A stretch of 64,000 bases of DNA from Psychrobacillus sp042885655 (GTDB lineage: Bacteria; Bacillota; Bacilli; Bacillales_A; Planococcaceae). Under the pieces are notes generated by a model that was given only the letters and a program-made list of their open reading frames with translations, made no database searches and was not told the DNA's origin. Location of the stretch: NCBI RefSeq assembly GCF_042885655.1, contig NZ_JBHVRO010000005.1, positions 228,289-292,288 of the forward strand, in the 5' to 3' direction. Below are positions 1 through 8,102 of this stretch, one piece after another. Position 1 is the stretch's first letter. Each line of letters opens with the position of its first letter. The position numbers and the translations under genes were made by a program.

Positions 1-621
1 TTCCGGAAATGGCTCGTTTTTACTTTCATATTTCTTTTCCACATGTTCTATTACAGGTCTGGTCATATCCGTTAAAGCAGCAGGTGAAATAGCATTCACC
101 CTTATATGATTGCGTTTTAGTTCAGCCGCAAGCGTCCACATCATACCGAGCAATCCAGCTTTTGCTGCACTATAATTTACTTGCCCAATAGAGCCCATTA
201 AACCGGCTGTAGATGTCATTAAAAGTATGTCACCACCACTTTTTTGCATATGTGGAACTACTCGTTGGATGCTATAAAAGGCACCATTCAAATGTACATT
301 TATTACAGACTGCCATTCTTCATCCGTCATACGTATACATTTTTGATCATGTAAATTACCAGCGTTAGGAATTAGTACATCTATACGACCATATCGAGCC
401 ATGACTGCTTCAATCATTGCAGTGATTGCGTCAGGTTCTGCGACATCAGCAAGATATCCCATAGCCTCCCCGCCAGCGTGATGAATTTCTTGAACCACTT
501 CATCGATTAATTTTTGCTTAGTGCCATTTACTACGACTTCATAGTTAGTTTTCGCAAGATGAATGGCGATGCTACGCCCAATGCCCCTAGTAGAACCTGT
601 AATGATCGCTACTTTTTTCAT
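1..621 (-). CDS. SDR-family oxidoreductase, FabG-like (3' end off window)
   Basis: Read from ATG at 621, the visible 207 codons give a classical short-chain dehydrogenase: cofactor motif TGSTRGIG near residues 9-16, an NAG-type motif (IPNAG), and the catalytic Ser, Tyr and Lys in STAG...VNYSAAK. The family reduces 3-ketoacyl or other carbonyl groups with NAD(P)H. A ribosome site (GGAG) lies just upstream. The ATG overlaps the stop of the preceding MaoC gene by four bases (ATGA), so it belongs to the bioY-led operon. In that setting a 3-ketoacyl-CoA/ACP reductase role is a reasonable inference. The C-terminus and any further operon genes lie left of the window. Confidence 0.9.
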   Translation of the reverse strand, partial: MKKVAIITGSTRGIGRSIAIHLAKTNYEVVVNGTKQKLIDEVVQEIHHAGGEAMGYLADVAEPDAITAMIEAVMARYGRIDVLIPNAGNLHDQKCIRMTDEEWQSVINVHLNGAFYSIQRVVPHMQKSGGDILLMTSTAGLMGSIGQVNYSAAKAGLLGMMWTLAAELKRNHIRVNAISPAALTDMTRPVIEHVEKKYESKNEPFPE

Positions 622-962
622 TGCTCCAACTCCTTTACTGAAAAAGATCCCGAAGCAATTACGTCACCTGTTTCTGCTGTAACGGTCACCTCAATATTAC
701 AGTCACTGGACTTAAAATCAAAAATCGCGAAAGTATCCACTAAAAGTGGCTTTTGAAATTTCATATCATATTCTGTAATCCATTGCTTTGGATGATCTGC
801 TAAATAAAGTGATTGTGCTAGTCCCATGATATACATGCCATGTGCGATAGGGCGCTTGTATCCAGCCCTTGTTGCAGCTTCATTGTCTATATGAATGGCA
901 GCCGAATCTTTGGAAACAACTGCATATCGCTGGATAGCTTCAGCAGTAACGTATTTATTCAT
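618..962 (-). CDS. MaoC-like hydratase (hotdog fold)
   Basis: This protein of about 114 residues has the R-specific hydratase signature: an SKDSAAIH segment supplies the Asp and His of the hydratase motif, followed by GYKRPIAHGMYIMGLA, typical of MaoC domains. The family hydrates or dehydrates trans-2-enoyl-CoA and (R)-3-hydroxyacyl-CoA. I prefer ATG 962 because AGGTGA lies five bases upstream; a GTG at 971 would add three residues. The start overlaps the end of the other hotdog gene and the stop overlaps the SDR start, so translation is probably coupled. It likely forms a two-subunit dehydratase with the product of the adjacent gene. Confidence 0.85.
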   Translation of the reverse strand: MNKYVTAEAIQRYAVVSKDSAAIHIDNEAATRAGYKRPIAHGMYIMGLAQSLYLADHPKQWITEYDMKFQKPLLVDTFAIFDFKSSDCNIEVTVTAETGDVIASGSFSVKELEQ

Positions 963-1338
963 ATTGTTCACCTACTTGGATTAATACGGTCTGCGCTGCG
1001 ACAATAAGGTTCCCTTCACATTTACACTCTAGCTTATGTGTAAAAAAAGTAAGCATGCCCTGCTTTCCTTCCTTTTTATCTACCTTCATTAAGGTTAATT
1101 CGCAATCTAATGTCATTCCTGCGATAACGGGAGACTTGTATGAGAATTGCTGAGTCCCATGAATCAATGGTGCATCATTCTTTAGCCAAGGAATGTCGAA
1201 TGCTTGCCAAAAAATAATGGGCATTGTCACCGGTGCAATCAATTTGCCATGGATGGTTTGCAAAGGAGACTCGATGCTTTGAGCATAGCGAGAAATCCAC
1301 TCATCGGTCACGTAAAGCTGTTCATGTAGACTATTCAT
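955..1338 (-). CDS. MaoC N-terminal-like (FAS1-type) hotdog protein
   Basis: The 127-residue product lacks the catalytic Asp/His signature of its neighbour but resembles the substrate-binding N-terminal half of double-hotdog dehydratases (APVTMPIIFWQAF near residue 35, IHGTQQFSYKSPVIAGMTL near residue 60). Split hotdog pairs of this kind form heterodimers in which one chain supplies catalysis and the other binds the acyl chain. The start shares ATGA with the thiolase stop. The assignment rests on pattern and context rather than a strong motif. It could instead be an independent thioesterase-like hotdog protein. Confidence 0.7.
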   Translation of the reverse strand: MNSLHEQLYVTDEWISRYAQSIESPLQTIHGKLIAPVTMPIIFWQAFDIPWLKNDAPLIHGTQQFSYKSPVIAGMTLDCELTLMKVDKKEGKQGMLTFFTHKLECKCEGNLIVAAQTVLIQVGEQYE

Positions 1339-2486
1339 TCGACTGACTCCACTAGCGTTGCGAGACCTATACCTCCGCCAATACCCAGTGTAGCAATGCC
1401 CTTTTTGTATGGATTATGTAGCATTTCTGCACATAGACGCGTCATTAACATTGCACCAGATGCGCCAAATGGATGCCCAATTGCCAGTGCACCGCCACCG
1501 CGATTCACCTTATCTAGCGGAATTTGAAGTTCCTTTAGTGAAGCTAACACTTGTGAAGCAAATGCTTCATTAAACTCCACCACATCGATATTATCTATAG
1601 TCAGTTTCTGACGCTTTAGCACCTTTTGTACAGCGGGAATAGGACCGATGCCTAAATAATTTGGATCTACCCCTGCTGCCTGAGCATCTACTATTCGCAA
1701 AATAGGCATAAGGTTTAGCTCACGGCATTTTTCAAGTGACATCATTAATACAAGCGCAGCACCATCATTGAGTGGACATGCATTCCCAGCAGTGACGGTA
1801 CCATGTTCCTGAAAAACAGGCGGAAGTTTTGACAACTTTTCTAAACTCGTATTAGACCTTGGGCATTCATCTTCTGTAATCCAATCTCCCTTAACCTGAA
1901 GAGGCACAATCTCTTGATCAAACCGTCCAGTTAGCTGGGAGTGAATGGCTTTTTGATGGCTTTCCAAGGAAAATCGATCCTGTTCTTCTCTTGATATAGC
2001 ATATTTTTTTGCGACATTCTCAGCGGCAATACCCATATCTGGATCACCATAACTGTTTGGGGTGAAATGAGCACGCGTATATAATTCTGGGACACCCATT
2101 AGTGTTTGCGGCTTAGCCATTTTCCAAGGTGCTCGACTTGTACTTTCGACCCCACCAGCTAAATAAACCTCACCTGCTCCACTTTGAATTAATCTTGCTG
2201 CAATATTGATCGCTTCTAAACCAGATCCACATTGCCGATCGATCGTAACACCTGGAACCGTGACAGGAAGACCTGCTTCCAGCGCAGAAACTCGTGCAAT
2301 ATTGCCTCCTGGACCAACTACATTACCAATAATTACATCATCAATTATGTCTTTTGGTAAATTTACTTCTGCCACAATATGCTTAATGAGTGGTGCTAGT
2401 AATTTCTCCGGTTCAAGTGTGCTTAATTTGCCGCCGATCTTTCCTATTGGCGTGCGTTTAGCTAAGACAATCACAGCCTCTGTCAT
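1335..2486 (-). CDS. yhfS: Thiolase family protein (YhfS-like), second active-site Cys replaced
   Basis: At 383 residues this is a full-length thiolase. The nucleophilic cysteine (DRQCGSG, Cys86), NEAFA and the GHPFGASGA motif with His338 are present. The usual C-terminal catalytic cysteine (CIGGG) is replaced: the sequence reads TLGIGGGIG, with Gly368. In biosynthetic thiolases that second Cys is the base for Claisen condensation, so activity may be altered. The gene overlaps the ligase upstream and the hotdog gene downstream by four bases each. In Bacillus subtilis, yhfU-yhfT-yhfS (bioY-type transporter, ligase, thiolase) is a BirA-controlled operon; the same order is seen here. Confidence 0.9.
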   Translation of the reverse strand: MTEAVIVLAKRTPIGKIGGKLSTLEPEKLLAPLIKHIVAEVNLPKDIIDDVIIGNVVGPGGNIARVSALEAGLPVTVPGVTIDRQCGSGLEAINIAARLIQSGAGEVYLAGGVESTSRAPWKMAKPQTLMGVPELYTRAHFTPNSYGDPDMGIAAENVAKKYAISREEQDRFSLESHQKAIHSQLTGRFDQEIVPLQVKGDWITEDECPRSNTSLEKLSKLPPVFQEHGTVTAGNACPLNDGAALVLMMSLEKCRELNLMPILRIVDAQAAGVDPNYLGIGPIPAVQKVLKRQKLTIDNIDVVEFNEAFASQVLASLKELQIPLDKVNRGGGALAIGHPFGASGAMLMTRLCAEMLHNPYKKGIATLGIGGGIGLATLVESVE

Positions 2487-3964
2487 ACTTTCACCTTCTC
2501 CACATAATCTTTCATCGCTTTGCGTGCCAACTTCCCATTACCCGTATAGATAAAGTTATCCACCGTTATGAGTTGCTTAGGAGCTTTGTAGCTAGCTAAA
2601 TACTGATGACAATAATCCTTTACTTCTTTTATTGTTAAACGTTGTCGTCCATTCCACTTCACGATTGCTGTTACCTGTTCTCCCCAATATGCATCGGGAA
2701 CCCCAAGAACCATCACTTCTTGTATAGCTGGAAGCTGAAGGAGTACAGATTCTACTTCTTCTGGGAAAATGTTAAGACCACCAGATACAAGCATATTTTT
2801 CGCTCGACCCGCCAAATACAAATAACCATCCCCGTCCATATACATATAATCTCCAAGAATGAGCCAACCATCTCGGAAAGCAGCCATCGTTTCCTTTGGC
2901 AAATGATGATAGCCTAAAAACATCATGTCACTTCGAACGTAAAGCTGTCCAATTATTCCAGTCGGTACTTCCTGAAAATGTTCATCGCGAATGGATACCT
3001 GAACACCTGAAAAGGGTTTGCCTACGGAATTGGATTTGTTTTCTTCGTAGACATCCAAATAACTGATATAACTCGCTTCAGATGAGCCGTAAAATTCATA
3101 TAAATTCGCCTCTCCAAATATCTCCTTGGCTCTTTTCTTCGATTCCTTCGACCATTTGGCACCGGAGCTGATTAACGCTTGAATTTGCGTTTGCCCCGGG
3201 ACAGCCTGTTGCATCATCGACTCAATCATCGTTGGCACGACAAACAAAATGGCATTTGGATTCTGTTTGCAAAGCATTAATACCTCTGTTGCATTAAATT
3301 TATGTGTTATATGAAAAGTAGCACCAAAATACAAGCTCTGCATTAAGGCAAATAACGACAAGGACTGAACGAACGGACCTGGCGCTAATATATGTTCCAT
3401 AATGTCAAATTGGAATGCCTCATTCGTCGCTTCAAAGCTTTTAATCCACGACGAATGTGTACGCATATACCCCTTTGGTATCCCTGTTGTTCCTGAGGTG
3501 AAGCCGAGAAATAGTAATTCGTTCGTATCATCCATTTCAGCTATAGGTATTAAACTAGCTAGCCAGTTGTCATAGGAGTCTGTTTCCTCCGTCGAAAAGG
3601 TCAGCGTTTGAATCTCACTATCCTGCAAAGTTAGATTTGTTGCGAATGCAGGCTCTGCAAAAATCATTTTTGGTTGACATTGCTGCAAAATGGCGGTCAC
3701 TTCATTTGTGCTCCATTTTGGATCTAGAGGAATGGGAATACATCCAGCATAAATAGCACCCAAAAAAACCTCTACAAATTCCATGCGATTCGTTGATAAT
3801 ATAGCAATTTTTTCATGCACACAGCCATTTTGTTGCAAACCATGCGCAATTTTTTTCATTGCCATTACTAAATCCGAATAGGTACGAGAATCTCGGCCAT
3901 CTGTTAGGGCAATTTTGTTTGGTTGCTCTGTTGCATAACGTAGTATTGGTTCTGCTAGATTCAT
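2483..3964 (-). CDS. yhfT: AMP-forming acyl-CoA synthetase (YhfT-like)
   Basis: This 493-residue ANL-superfamily enzyme has the phosphate-binding loop TSGTTGIPKG near residue 157, the YGSSEASY motif, GDGYLYLAGRAKNMLVSGG near residue 375, and the C-terminal catalytic lysine in GNGKLARK near residue 478. It should activate a carboxylic acid as acyl-adenylate and then CoA thioester. The substrate cannot be read from the sequence. Start ATG 3964 is preceded by GAGGAAAAG. It lies 34 bases after bioY and overlaps the thiolase gene by four bases. Operon order matches yhfT of Bacillus subtilis, a BirA target. Confidence 0.9.
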   Translation of the reverse strand: MNLAEPILRYATEQPNKIALTDGRDSRTYSDLVMAMKKIAHGLQQNGCVHEKIAILSTNRMEFVEVFLGAIYAGCIPIPLDPKWSTNEVTAILQQCQPKMIFAEPAFATNLTLQDSEIQTLTFSTEETDSYDNWLASLIPIAEMDDTNELLFLGFTSGTTGIPKGYMRTHSSWIKSFEATNEAFQFDIMEHILAPGPFVQSLSLFALMQSLYFGATFHITHKFNATEVLMLCKQNPNAILFVVPTMIESMMQQAVPGQTQIQALISSGAKWSKESKKRAKEIFGEANLYEFYGSSEASYISYLDVYEENKSNSVGKPFSGVQVSIRDEHFQEVPTGIIGQLYVRSDMMFLGYHHLPKETMAAFRDGWLILGDYMYMDGDGYLYLAGRAKNMLVSGGLNIFPEEVESVLLQLPAIQEVMVLGVPDAYWGEQVTAIVKWNGRQRLTIKEVKDYCHQYLASYKAPKQLITVDNFIYTGNGKLARKAMKDYVEKVKV

Positions 3965-3998
3965 CTTTTCCTCACACCTATTTCATCATTTCCGTATA

Positions 3999-4550
3999 TT
4001 AGTTGTTCAATTTTTGTTCAATCGGACTAACAGCTTTTAGTTGTATAGCAATAACAGCTACGATAATCGCTTTGATTAAATCTCCTGGTAAAAATGCAGT
4101 AGCACCGACAAGCCCAGCCCATACAGATGTATGCGTGATCATAGCCATTACTGGTGCACCAATTAAACTAACAAGTACAACACCAAAAATAAAGTTAATA
4201 ACGATCACTTTCCACACTTTTAACGATAACCATACTTTTTCTATAGCAAATCCGATACAAAATGCGGCAATTGGCCAGCTTAAAATGTATCCTGCGGATG
4301 GCCCTACTAACACTGAAAGACCACCACGTCCTCCTGATAATAAAGGTAAACCTAAAGCAACTAATACGATAAATAATACTAAGCTAATTGCACCTGTTTT
4401 CTTTCCTAAAAAGCATCCAGCTAACATGACGCCTAGTGTTTGTGCTGTTATTGGAACCGGGATAAAGCCCAGTGGAATTGGCGGAATCATGCCCAATACT
4501 CCTATTAATGCAGCGAATAATGCGGCAAATACCATCTCTTTTGTTGTCAT
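3999..4550 (-). CDS. bioY: Biotin transporter BioY (ECF substrate-binding component)
   Basis: The 183-residue hydrophobic protein has about six membrane segments and BioY hallmarks: PVPITAQTLGVMLAG near residue 31 and GLSVLVGPSAGYILSW near residue 77. BioY is the membrane S-component that captures biotin, alone or with the EcfAT energy module, which is not in this window. It is the first gene of the operon and lies directly downstream of a BirA-type operator, which supports repression when biotin is plentiful. B. subtilis YhfU (BioYB) heads the equivalent operon. Confidence 0.96.
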   Translation of the reverse strand: MTTKEMVFAALFAALIGVLGMIPPIPLGFIPVPITAQTLGVMLAGCFLGKKTGAISLVLFIVLVALGLPLLSGGRGGLSVLVGPSAGYILSWPIAAFCIGFAIEKVWLSLKVWKVIVINFIFGVVLVSLIGAPVMAMITHTSVWAGLVGATAFLPGDLIKAIIVAVIAIQLKAVSPIEQKLNN

Positions 4551-4623
4551 CTTATATTTCTCCTGTCGTTATGTAAGATTATGAAAAATTTCTACTAGAA
4601 GTCGACATCTATGTATTAGATTT

Positions 4624-4652
4624 ATCATAGCTTGCAATTTTATTTGTGTAAA
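4624..4652 (-). promoter_or_regulatory. SigA-type promoter of the bioY operon
   Basis: On the minus strand TTTACA (4652-4647) and TATGAT (4629-4624) are separated by 17 bases, a near-consensus vegetative promoter about 75 bases before the bioY start. The -35 box lies inside the left half of the BirA operator, so a bound repressor would block RNA polymerase. Confidence 0.8.
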
Positions 4653-4677
4653 CACTTTTTTATTTTTGGTTAACACA
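4645..4677. promoter_or_regulatory. BirA (biotin repressor) operator
   Basis: TGTGTAAAC (4645-4653) and GTTAACACA (4669-4677) form an inverted repeat with one mismatch and a 15-base spacer. The established firmicute BirA box is TTGTTAAC-N14-16-GTTAACAA, so both arms and spacing fit. It overlaps the bioY -35 box. The same site lies about 45 bases upstream of the divergent broken gene at 4732 and might once have affected that too. Confidence 0.88.
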
Positions 4678-4731
4678 TTTTTGTTTAATTAATCGATTAT
4701 AGGTAGTTATATCAAAAAAGAGGTGAATAAT

Positions 4732-5320
4732 ATGCAGCCAGAAAGCTCTACGCTTGAACTGAAGCAGGAAATTACTGAAGGATTAAAAAAAGAAATCATC
4801 GAATTTGCCAATACGAATGGCGGAGAGGCATTAATTGGAATTTATGATGAAACAGTAGTTGGTTTAGAGAACGCAGACAAAGATTTAGAAATCATTAGTA
4901 GCATTCTTAGGGACAGTATTAGACCCGATATTCTTGTGCACACATCTGCGAAAAAAGAGTCTATTGAAGATAAAGAAATCATAAAAATCGATATCACACG
5001 TAGATCAAGAAGTCCATATCACATTGCAAGTAAAGGAATGAAACCATCCGGCGTATTTATACGGCACGTCCGCTAGCTCTGCATCGGACGAAGCTATTCG
5101 TCAAATGATAATTGAATCAGATGATACTCATTACGAAAACTTGAGATGTATCAATCAATCACTAACTTTCAATGAAACAACCTCCTTATTTACGACCGAG
5201 GGAATTTCTTTTGAAAGAATGCAGCCAAGGACATTAGGAATTATTAATGCGGAAGATTATTTTACTAATTTAGGATATCTATTATCTGATCAATGTGAGC
5301 ATTCTATAAAATGCACTCGC
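4732..5320 (+). pseudogene. AlbA_2 / Schlafen-like domain protein, frameshifted and truncated
   Basis: From ATG 4732 (AGAGGTGA five bases upstream) the frame encodes an AlbA_2-type nucleic-acid-binding domain: TLELKQEITEGLKKEIIEFAN, then NGGEALIGIYDE and SPYHIASKGMKPSGVFIRH. Such proteins usually run to 400 or more residues. The frame stops at 5074, but the downstream frame continues the same family (GTSASSASDEAIRQMI, then RTLGIINAEDYFTNLGYLLS). The break at about 5066 would be explained by loss of one copy of a GGCAC pair. Homology ends near 5320, where sequence from an oppositely oriented gene begins. Function is therefore probably lost. Confidence 0.75.
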
Positions 5321-5422
5321 TATAAACGCTTCTTTATAATCTTCTTCGGACTTGCTTTCTATTTTAACTTGATCGACCAACCAAAATGCTCGCTCATTTT
5401 TAATCAGATTAAACAGTTCCAT
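5282..5422 (-). pseudogene. 5' fragment of an unrecognised gene
   Basis: An ATG at 5422 has a strong ribosome site (AAGGAGGGG) five bases upstream and opens with MELFNLIKNERAFWLVDQVK, a normal-looking N-terminus. After about 40 codons the frame runs into the truncated AlbA_2 gene on the other strand and stops at 5282. The most likely reading is that a deletion removed the rest of this gene and the end of the AlbA_2 gene, joining them near 5320. I do not recognise the family. Confidence 0.5.
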
Positions 5423-5500
5423 TCATACCCCTCCTTATCTTCATTACGGTGCCATATTCTCATTGAATTCTAAATTATTCCAAGGGCCGTAAACCAAATA

Positions 5501-6103
5501 CTATTTCCCTACATACTTAAATGAATAAATATGTGTTTTTGATAAGTCAATCACCTCTTGGATAAATTCCTCCTGGGATGTATGGAAGTCGTTTGAAATC
5601 CAATGGATGATAAGTCCGTAAAAACCATAAGATGTATAACGTTTAAAATAATCCATATTGACGGGTATATCATTAATCGTTTTGAAGATAAATTGTTCAT
5701 TGTAAATTTTGGTGATCGTCAATGGTAATTGCGTATGTAAACCCGGTAATGTGTCTTCATATTTAATAAGTTCAAAAAACTGGCGATGTTCATAAATATA
5801 AGTCACAAGATTAAAGGAGGGAATATTCAACTTCGTCGTATATACTTTTTGTCCACGAACATATGGCTTCCCAACTGAATCTTCCAGACCTTGAAGTATT
5901 GAATTAAGTAAATCATCCGCTAATTCTATTTTATCTTGGAAATGCAAATAAAAAGTACTACGATTGTATGCAGCTCGATCCACAATATCTTTCACCGAGA
6001 CAGCATGATAGCCTTTTTCTTTTATCAGTTCGATAAAGGCTTGTTTTAAATGTTCTCTTGTCCGATTTTGTCGTTGTGAAAGTTCATATTGTTCATTGCT
6101 CAT
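5501..6103 (-). CDS. TetR/AcrR family transcriptional regulator
   Basis: The 200-residue protein starts with a TetR helix-turn-helix: TREHLKQAFIELIKEKGYHA then SVKDIVDRAAYNRSTFYLHF at about residues 15-56. The C-terminal ligand domain is of the type found in Bacillus TetR_C_8 regulators. AGGAGG lies eight bases before ATG 6103. It is divergent from the SDR gene at 6302, and a TGTCTA-N5-TAGACA dyad sits between them, so it probably controls the pair. The ligand is unknown. Confidence 0.9.
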   Translation of the reverse strand: MSNEQYELSQRQNRTREHLKQAFIELIKEKGYHAVSVKDIVDRAAYNRSTFYLHFQDKIELADDLLNSILQGLEDSVGKPYVRGQKVYTTKLNIPSFNLVTYIYEHRQFFELIKYEDTLPGLHTQLPLTITKIYNEQFIFKTINDIPVNMDYFKRYTSYGFYGLIIHWISNDFHTSQEEFIQEVIDLSKTHIYSFKYVGK

Positions 6104-6140
6104 GAATTAACCTCCTGAAAATAGACGAATCCATTCGGAA

Positions 6141-6157
6141 TGTCTACTAGTTAGACA
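6141..6157. promoter_or_regulatory. Candidate TetR operator
   Basis: TGTCTA and TAGACA form a perfect 6-bp inverted repeat around CTAGT, in the 198-bp space between the divergent TetR and SDR genes. A related half motif (AACTAGTCA) occurs near 6226. This is the natural place for the regulator to bind, but the assignment is by position and symmetry only. Confidence 0.5.
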
Positions 6158-6301
6158 CTTAATGATTTACTAATGATTGTTTAGTGAGAGTAAAGGGTTA
6201 AAATGAAATTGTAAGGAAATAGTCCAACTAGTCACTATATTTATCAATTATAACAAACATACAATTGCACTCGTGCAACATTAATTATGGAGGGGATTCA
6301 C

Positions 6302-7039
6302 ATGGGTAAATTACAAGACAAAGTAGCGGTCATCACAGGCGGTGCATCAGGTATTGGTGCAGCAACAGCAAGACTTTTCGTTTCAGAGGGTGCAAAAGTT
6401 GTACTAGTAGATTTAAATGAAGAAAAAGGAAAAGCTTTTGAAGCAGAACTAAAAGCAAACAACGCCGATGCAATTTTTGTGAAAGCAAATATTACAAGTG
6501 AAGAAGACGTACAAGCTATTTTTAAACAAACAATTGAAGCTTTCGGTAAAGTAGACATCGTTTTCAACAATGCAGGAATTGGTCGTGTACATCCATCACA
6601 TACGCTAGAATATGCTGAATGGCGCAACACGGTAAATGTTGACTTAGACGGCGTATTTTTAGTCGCACGCGAAGCAATTCGTGAAATGCTAAAATTGGGT
6701 GGCGGCTCGATTGTCAACACTGCCTCTATGTATGGCTGGGTTGGCTCACCTGGCTCAGCAGCTTACAATGCAGCAAAAGGTGGCGTTATTAACTTAACAC
6801 GCTCACTTGCACTGGAATATGCAGAGCAAAATATTCGTGTAAACTCATTATGCCCAGGCTTCATCGACACACCGATTATTCCCGAAGAAAGCAAACAAGT
6901 GTTAGCAACGATGACACCGATGAAGCGTCTTGGTCAAGCAGAAGAAATGGCAAAAGCTGTACTATTCATGGCTTCTGATGATTCTTCATTCATGACAGGT
7001 AATAGCTTAACAGTTGATGGTGGATATACAGCTCAATAA
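6302..7039 (+). CDS. SDR-family oxidoreductase
   Basis: The 245-residue product has all classical SDR motifs: TGGASGIG near residue 12, NNAGIG near residue 86, and Ser...Tyr-x-x-x-Lys in NTASMYG...AAYNAAKGG near residues 139-156. The C-terminus (NSLTVDGGYTAQ) is typical of FabG/glucose-1-dehydrogenase-like enzymes. ATG 6302 is chosen because GGAGGGG lies six bases upstream; an in-frame ATG at 6288 has no ribosome site. It is divergent from the TetR gene and followed by a strong terminator. The substrate cannot be inferred. Confidence 0.93.
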   Translation: MGKLQDKVAVITGGASGIGAATARLFVSEGAKVVLVDLNEEKGKAFEAELKANNADAIFVKANITSEEDVQAIFKQTIEAFGKVDIVFNNAGIGRVHPSHTLEYAEWRNTVNVDLDGVFLVAREAIREMLKLGGGSIVNTASMYGWVGSPGSAAYNAAKGGVINLTRSLALEYAEQNIRVNSLCPGFIDTPIIPEESKQVLATMTPMKRLGQAEEMAKAVLFMASDDSSFMTGNSLTVDGGYTAQ

Positions 7040-7054
7040 TAGATCATTGCATAG

Positions 7055-7090
7055 AAAAAACCAGACAGATTAAACTTTGTCTGGTTTTTT
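7055..7090 (+). terminator. Rho-independent terminator after SDR gene
   Basis: AAAAAACCAGACA pairs with TGTCTGGTTTTTT around a short loop, ending in a T run. The symmetrical A/T tails could also stop transcripts from the other strand. Confidence 0.9.
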
Positions 7091-7199
7091 ATTATAATTA
7101 CTTCATTTTTCAACTTTCCCATTGAAAAAGAAAAGTGTAGATTTCAATAAGATCCCCAAGAAAAATAACATATTCTTCTTGGTATTTCCCTATGTTTTA

Positions 7200-8027
7200 T
7201 TAAACCTCTGCTTGTACTTCTTCCACAGTAGCTTCTACTTCAGCACGAGTCATTTTTTCTTTTCCGCTCTTCAATGCTTTTAATGTTTTGTGTGCAAGTG
7301 CGAGTGGTAGCTTGCAAAATAATACGATATTTTTTCGATGAATACTCTTGATGTATTCGTCTGCTTTAGCTAAATTGCCTTCCGCATAGTGGAACATATC
7401 TTCACGTGTCCATCCTTCTGGAAAGAACTGCACGCCACGTTCGCTATCTTCGTCTTTATTACGCAAAATATTTACCGCTTGAAGACCTCTTCCGTAAGCA
7501 ATTGCAAGGTCCCGATCTGTGTCAATGTCTGCACTCCACTTCCATAAGTCAGAAAGCATTACGCCCACAAGACCTGCTACATAATAGGTATACTCATCCA
7601 GATCTTCTTTCGTTTTCACTTGCCAGTTTTTCTCTACCCATTTGGCCATTCCTTCTGCCATTTCACTTGTAGATTCTTTCACTTTCTCTACTAAATCGGT
7701 CGGACAAATGGCAAGCCAATCTCCCAATCTCAATGAAACTTCTGGTAGTATTTCTTTGAATGGCTCTACTAATTGTTCATATTCTTTTGTATCAAATTCG
7801 GTAGTTAAAAGCATTTTGCTAGTCGCAAGAAGTAACCGTTGTTTCTCTTGTGATCCTAATGCTTCATGATCCTCTATTTCATCTATTGCACGCATGCATA
7901 AATAAGCAGAAGCAACCGCCTTTTTTAGTTTCGGTTCTAAAAAAGTGATTGGAATATAAAACGTTCTACTTGTTTTTTTTAGCATATCCATTGCTTCTTT
8001 TTGTAAAGCTGCTACTTCACGCACCAT
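7200..8027 (-). CDS. Squalene/phytoene synthase family protein
   Basis: The 275-residue protein belongs to the trans-prenyl synthase group that condenses prenyl diphosphates head to head. The first Asp box is intact (DEIED, residues 49-53). The second, usually RDxxED after NIL, reads NILRNKDEDSERG, with Asn190 in place of the first Asp and an extra Asp192. B. subtilis YisP is a precedent for a family member with an altered motif that acts as a farnesyl diphosphate phosphatase. No carotenoid or hopanoid genes flank it. ATG 8027 follows GGAGG. Confidence 0.85.
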   Translation of the reverse strand: MVREVAALQKEAMDMLKKTSRTFYIPITFLEPKLKKAVASAYLCMRAIDEIEDHEALGSQEKQRLLLATSKMLLTTEFDTKEYEQLVEPFKEILPEVSLRLGDWLAICPTDLVEKVKESTSEMAEGMAKWVEKNWQVKTKEDLDEYTYYVAGLVGVMLSDLWKWSADIDTDRDLAIAYGRGLQAVNILRNKDEDSERGVQFFPEGWTREDMFHYAEGNLAKADEYIKSIHRKNIVLFCKLPLALAHKTLKALKSGKEKMTRAEVEATVEEVQAEV

Positions 8028-8102
8028 TAGTCCTCCATTTCACACTCAAATACTCTATATACTATTGTATCGGATTTTCGTGAAAAGACAAAACGACTAC
8101 CC

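Noticed and set aside
5105..5473. Independent 122-codon gene
   Set aside because: The first 70 codons are the shifted continuation of the AlbA_2 gene and the rest reads a minus-strand gene backwards.
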